Both the position numbers and the translations under genes were made by a program. Positions 61,257 to 64,000 of a stretch of 64,000 bases of DNA are shown one piece after another (the first letter of the stretch is position 1; every line of letters begins with the position of its first letter). The stretch comes from Nonomuraea helvata (GTDB lineage: Bacteria; Actinomycetota; Actinomycetes; Streptosporangiales; Streptosporangiaceae). The stretch covers positions 1,488,001 through 1,552,000 of the forward strand of contig NZ_BAAAXV010000005.1 in the NCBI RefSeq assembly GCF_039535785.1. The letters are read 5' to 3'. The notes under the pieces are model-generated. The model was not told where the DNA came from and made no database searches. It saw only the letters and a program-made list of their open reading frames with translations.

Positions 61257-62042
61257 ATGACCCAGACGACGCCCGAAGCCCCTGTCAGAAGGCAGCGAGC
61301 GCAGGTCAAGGTGCGCACGCTGCGCACGGACAGATGGTGGCTGGTCCCGCTGCTGACATTCCTCGGGCTCAGCTCGTTCCTTGTCTATGGCGTGTGGGCG
61401 ATCATCGATAACAGCTATTTCGTCGATCCCTACATAGCGCCGTTCGCCTCGCCGTGCCTGGCGACGTCGTGTCCCGAGGGGGCACGGCTGTTCGGCCTGG
61501 CGCCGTTCGGCGACTGGTACGCCCTGCCGCCGGGCCTGCTCATCCTGGGCCTGCCGGGCGGGTTCCGGCTTACCTGCTACTACTACCGCAAGTCCTACTA
61601 TCGCTCGTTCTGGCTGTCACCGCCGGCGTGCGCCGTTCAGGAGCCGCACGGCAAGTACACGGGTGAGCGGCGCTTCCCGCTGATCATGCAGAACATCCAC
61701 AGGTACTTCTTCTACGCGGCCATCGTGGTCGGCCTGATCCTGGCCTACGACGCCGTCCTGGCGCTCGTCCACAAGCCGATCGGCCTGGGCACCTGGGTCC
61801 TGATCGTCAACGCGATCCTGATCAACGCCTACACGCTGTCGTGCCACTCCTGCAGGCACATCACGGCGGGCAGGCTCAACCACTTCTCCCGTCACCCGCT
61901 GCGCTACCGGGCCTGGACGTTCGTCTCCAAGCTCAACGCCAAGCACCAACCCCTCGCGTGGGCCTCGATGTTCTCCGTCATGGGCGCCGACCTGTACGTC
62001 CGCCTGGTGGCCAAGGGCATCATCGCCTTCCCGTACGCGTAA
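61257..62042 (+). CDS. Membrane anchor of second succinate dehydrogenase-type complex
   Basis: A 261-residue protein with about five membrane helices (PLLTFLGLSSFLVYGVWAII, YALPPGLLILGLPGGFRL, FFYAAIVVGLILAYDAVL, LGTWVLIVNAILINAYTLSC, AWASMFSVMGADLYVRLVA). Several His and Cys could bind heme or stabilise the fold (NIHRYFF, LSCHSCRHITAGRLNH). It resembles the actinobacterial subunit that precedes a distinct flavoprotein of complex II, and the next two genes confirm that setting. Start ATG 61257 has GGAGAGG upstream. Confidence 0.75.
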   Translation: MTQTTPEAPVRRQRAQVKVRTLRTDRWWLVPLLTFLGLSSFLVYGVWAIIDNSYFVDPYIAPFASPCLATSCPEGARLFGLAPFGDWYALPPGLLILGLPGGFRLTCYYYRKSYYRSFWLSPPACAVQEPHGKYTGERRFPLIMQNIHRYFFYAAIVVGLILAYDAVLALVHKPIGLGTWVLIVNAILINAYTLSCHSCRHITAGRLNHFSRHPLRYRAWTFVSKLNAKHQPLAWASMFSVMGADLYVRLVAKGIIAFPYA

Positions 62043-62054
62043 GGACCAGCTTCA

Positions 62055-63953
62055 GTGGAAAACTCGCTTAACACAGAGCGTCACGAATACGACGTCGTCG
62101 TCATCGGCGCGGGCGGCGCCGGCCTGCGGGCCGCGATCGAGGCCCGCCAGCAGGGCAAGCGGACGGCGATCGTGTGCAAGTCGCTGTTCGGCAAGGCCCA
62201 CACGGTCATGGCCGAGGGCGGCGCGGCCGCCGCGATGGGCAACGTCAACTCCGACGACAACTGGATGGTGCACTTCCGTGACACCATGCGGGGCGGCAAG
62301 TTCCTCAACAACTGGCGGATGGCCGAGCTGCACGCCAAGGAGGCGCCTGACCGCGTCTGGGAGCTGGAGGCCTGGGGCGCGCTGTTCGACCGCACCAAGG
62401 ACGGCAAGATCAGCCAGCGGAACTTCGGCGGGCACGAGTACCCGCGGCTCGCACACGTGGGCGACCGTACCGGGCTGGAGCTGATCCGCACGCTGCAGCA
62501 GCGCGTCGTCGCGCTCCAGCAGGAGGACTACGAGAAGCACGGCGACTACGAGGCCTACATCAAGGTCTTCGCCGAGTGCACGATCACGCGGCTGCTCAAG
62601 GACGGCGACCGGATCTCCGGCGCGTTCGGCTACTGGCGCGAGACCGGGAACTTCGTGCTCTTCGACGCCCCGGCCGTGGTCCTGGCCACCGGCGGCATCG
62701 GCAAGTCGTACGTCGTCACGTCCAACTCCTGGGAGTACACCGGCGACGGCCACGCCCTGGCCCTGCTCGCCGGCGCCAACCTGATCAACATGGAGTTCAT
62801 CCAGTTCCATCCCACCGGGATGGTCTGGCCGCCGTCCGTGCGCGGCATCCTCGTCACCGAGTCCGTACGCGGTGACGGCGGCGTGCTGCGCAACTCCGAG
62901 GGCAAGCGCTTCATGTTCGACTACATCCCGGACGTGTTCAAGGACAAGTACGCCACCACCGAGGAAGAGGGCGACCGCTGGTACACCGACCAGGCCAACA
63001 ACCGGCGCCCGCCGGAGCTGCTGCCGCGTGACGAGGTGGCCCGCGCGATCAACGCCGAGGTCAAGGCCGGTCGCGGCTCACCGCAGGGCGGCGTGTTCCT
63101 CGACGTCTCGACCCGGCTGCCCGCCGAGGAGATCAAGAAGCGGCTGCCGTCGATGCACCACCAGTTCAAGGAGCTGGCCGACGTCGACATCACCGCCGAG
63201 CCCATGCAGGTGGGCCCGACCTGCCACTACATCATGGGTGGCGTCGAGGTGGACGCCGACACCGGCGCCGCGGCCGTCCCGGGGCTGTTCGCCGCGGGCG
63301 AGGTGTCCGGCGGCATGCACGGCTCCAACCGGCTGGGCGGCAACTCGCTCTCCGACCTGCTGGTGTTCGGGCGCCGGGCGGGCGCGGGCGCGGCGGCGTA
63401 CGTCGACTCGCTGGAGTCCAGGCCCAGGCTCCTGCCCGAGCTCGTGGAGGAGGCGCGCGAGGAGGCGGTGGCGCCGCTCGGACGCGACGGCGAGAACCCG
63501 TACGAGGTCCACCACGAGCTCCAGCGGACGATGAACGACCTGGTCGGCATCATCCGCAAGGCCGAGGAGGTCTCCGAGGCGCTCCAGGTCGTGGAGAAGC
63601 TCAAGGAGCGCGTGCGGCTGGTCGGCGCGGCCGGTTCCCGCATCTACAACCCCGGCTGGCACCTCGCCATCGACCTGCGCAACATGGTGCTGGTCTCGGA
63701 GTGCGTGGCGCGCGCCGCGCTGCTGCGCGAGGAGAGCCGCGGCGGGCACACCCGCGACGACTTCCCGGGGATGAACCCGGACTGGCGCCGCAAGCTGCTC
63801 GTCTGCTCCACCGAGGACGGCTCCGCGGTCACGGTCGAGGAGAAGCTCCAGCCGGCCATGCGCGACGACCTGATCACCCTGTTCGACAGGGACGAGCTGA
63901 AGAAGTACCTCACCGACGAAGAGATGACCGAGTTCGACGGGATTTCGAAATGA
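62055..63953 (+). CDS. Fumarate reductase/succinate dehydrogenase flavoprotein
   Basis: A 632-residue FAD subunit, a second copy beside sdhA. VVIGAGGAGLRAAIEARQQG binds FAD; the covalent His is in GKAHTVMAEGGAAAAMG; substrate motifs are IQFHPTGMVWPPSVRG, GPTCHYIMGGVEVDADTG and SNRLGGNSLSDLLVFGRRAG. It differs from the SdhA at 54580-56508 in length and motifs, so it is a separate lineage rather than a recent duplicate. Start GTG 62055; it overlaps the next gene by ATGA. Direction of catalysis in the cell is unknown. Confidence 0.9.
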   Translation: MENSLNTERHEYDVVVIGAGGAGLRAAIEARQQGKRTAIVCKSLFGKAHTVMAEGGAAAAMGNVNSDDNWMVHFRDTMRGGKFLNNWRMAELHAKEAPDRVWELEAWGALFDRTKDGKISQRNFGGHEYPRLAHVGDRTGLELIRTLQQRVVALQQEDYEKHGDYEAYIKVFAECTITRLLKDGDRISGAFGYWRETGNFVLFDAPAVVLATGGIGKSYVVTSNSWEYTGDGHALALLAGANLINMEFIQFHPTGMVWPPSVRGILVTESVRGDGGVLRNSEGKRFMFDYIPDVFKDKYATTEEEGDRWYTDQANNRRPPELLPRDEVARAINAEVKAGRGSPQGGVFLDVSTRLPAEEIKKRLPSMHHQFKELADVDITAEPMQVGPTCHYIMGGVEVDADTGAAAVPGLFAAGEVSGGMHGSNRLGGNSLSDLLVFGRRAGAGAAAYVDSLESRPRLLPELVEEAREEAVAPLGRDGENPYEVHHELQRTMNDLVGIIRKAEEVSEALQVVEKLKERVRLVGAAGSRIYNPGWHLAIDLRNMVLVSECVARAALLREESRGGHTRDDFPGMNPDWRRKLLVCSTEDGSAVTVEEKLQPAMRDDLITLFDRDELKKYLTDEEMTEFDGISK

Positions 63954-64000
63954 GTTACAAGGCGAAGTTCAAGGTCTGGCGCGGTGAGGGCGGCGAGGGC
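63950..64000 (+). CDS. Iron-sulfur subunit of second complex II, N-terminal fragment
   Basis: The window ends 17 codons into this gene (MSYKAKFKVWRGEGGEG). The start, ATGA overlap with the flavoprotein stop and the FKVWRG beta-strand fit the N-terminus of an SdhB/FrdB subunit. Everything else lies beyond the window. Confidence 0.7.
   Translation, partial: MSYKAKFKVWRGEGGEG

Overview
The window is chromosomal DNA from a high-GC actinobacterium, most likely of the Streptosporangiales (Nonomuraea-like). That placement is inferred from gene content, because no rRNA gene is present: a sigE gene divergent from an O-methyltransferase, the succinylase branch of lysine synthesis (dapC, dapD, dapE), mycothiol synthesis (mshB), a CU044-type sigma factor pair, many GTG starts and strong third-position GC. 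I saw no tRNA, rRNA, CRISPR array, insertion sequence or prophage.

Layout. 1-7.2 kb: start of sigE (cut by the window edge), O-methyltransferase, leucyl aminopeptidase, a PaaX regulator with an enoyl-CoA hydratase, the tag glycosylase, a DivIVA-like membrane protein and two LOG proteins. 7.3-12.4 kb: dapE, dapD, a secreted lysozyme-like protein, a DUF4178 protein, dapC and a ferredoxin. 12.4-14.7 kb: a small SH3-like protein, a substrate-binding lipoprotein and a methyltransferase. 14.8-20.6 kb: three genes in one direction, in which two paralogous large proteins (one with a sigma region 4-like helix-turn-helix) flank a UvrD-like helicase with a RelE/ParE-like N-terminus. This is the best candidate for an undescribed system here. 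20.7-28.7 kb: cysS, a penicillin acylase homologue, mshB, a flavin reductase and a PT-repeat surface protein. 28.7-34.5 kb: an S9 peptidase with a one-base frameshift, an alpha/beta hydrolase, a MarR/metallo-hydrolase pair and three low-complexity intergenic repeat tracts. 34.5-39.3 kb: an asymmetric heterodimeric ABC exporter next to a collapsed narGHJI operon. 39.3-53.8 kb: accessory genes, including two kinase-fold proteins, an ECF sigma/CU044 pair, a possible two-gene toxin-antitoxin-like module, a TetR/truncated transporter/short-chain dehydrogenase cluster, rtcB, a headless LysR fragment, an AraC regulator, a MarR/VOC pair with clear operators, a PIN-domain toxin-antitoxin pair and a frameshifted NUDIX gene. 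53.5-53.84 kb holds three tandem copies of a hairpin-rich element. 53.8-64 kb: sdhCAB, a divergent LysR regulator, a phosphatase/histidine kinase/response regulator operon and a second succinate dehydrogenase-type locus that runs off the end.

Gene decay is a theme from 28.7 to 53.5 kb. Two genes are broken only by single-base indels, which could be real or sequencing errors. Several others (nar, the MFS transporter, the LysR fragment) carry deletions or losses that one-base errors cannot explain. The two SDH loci and the regulatory trio between them make the right end a respiratory and signalling block.
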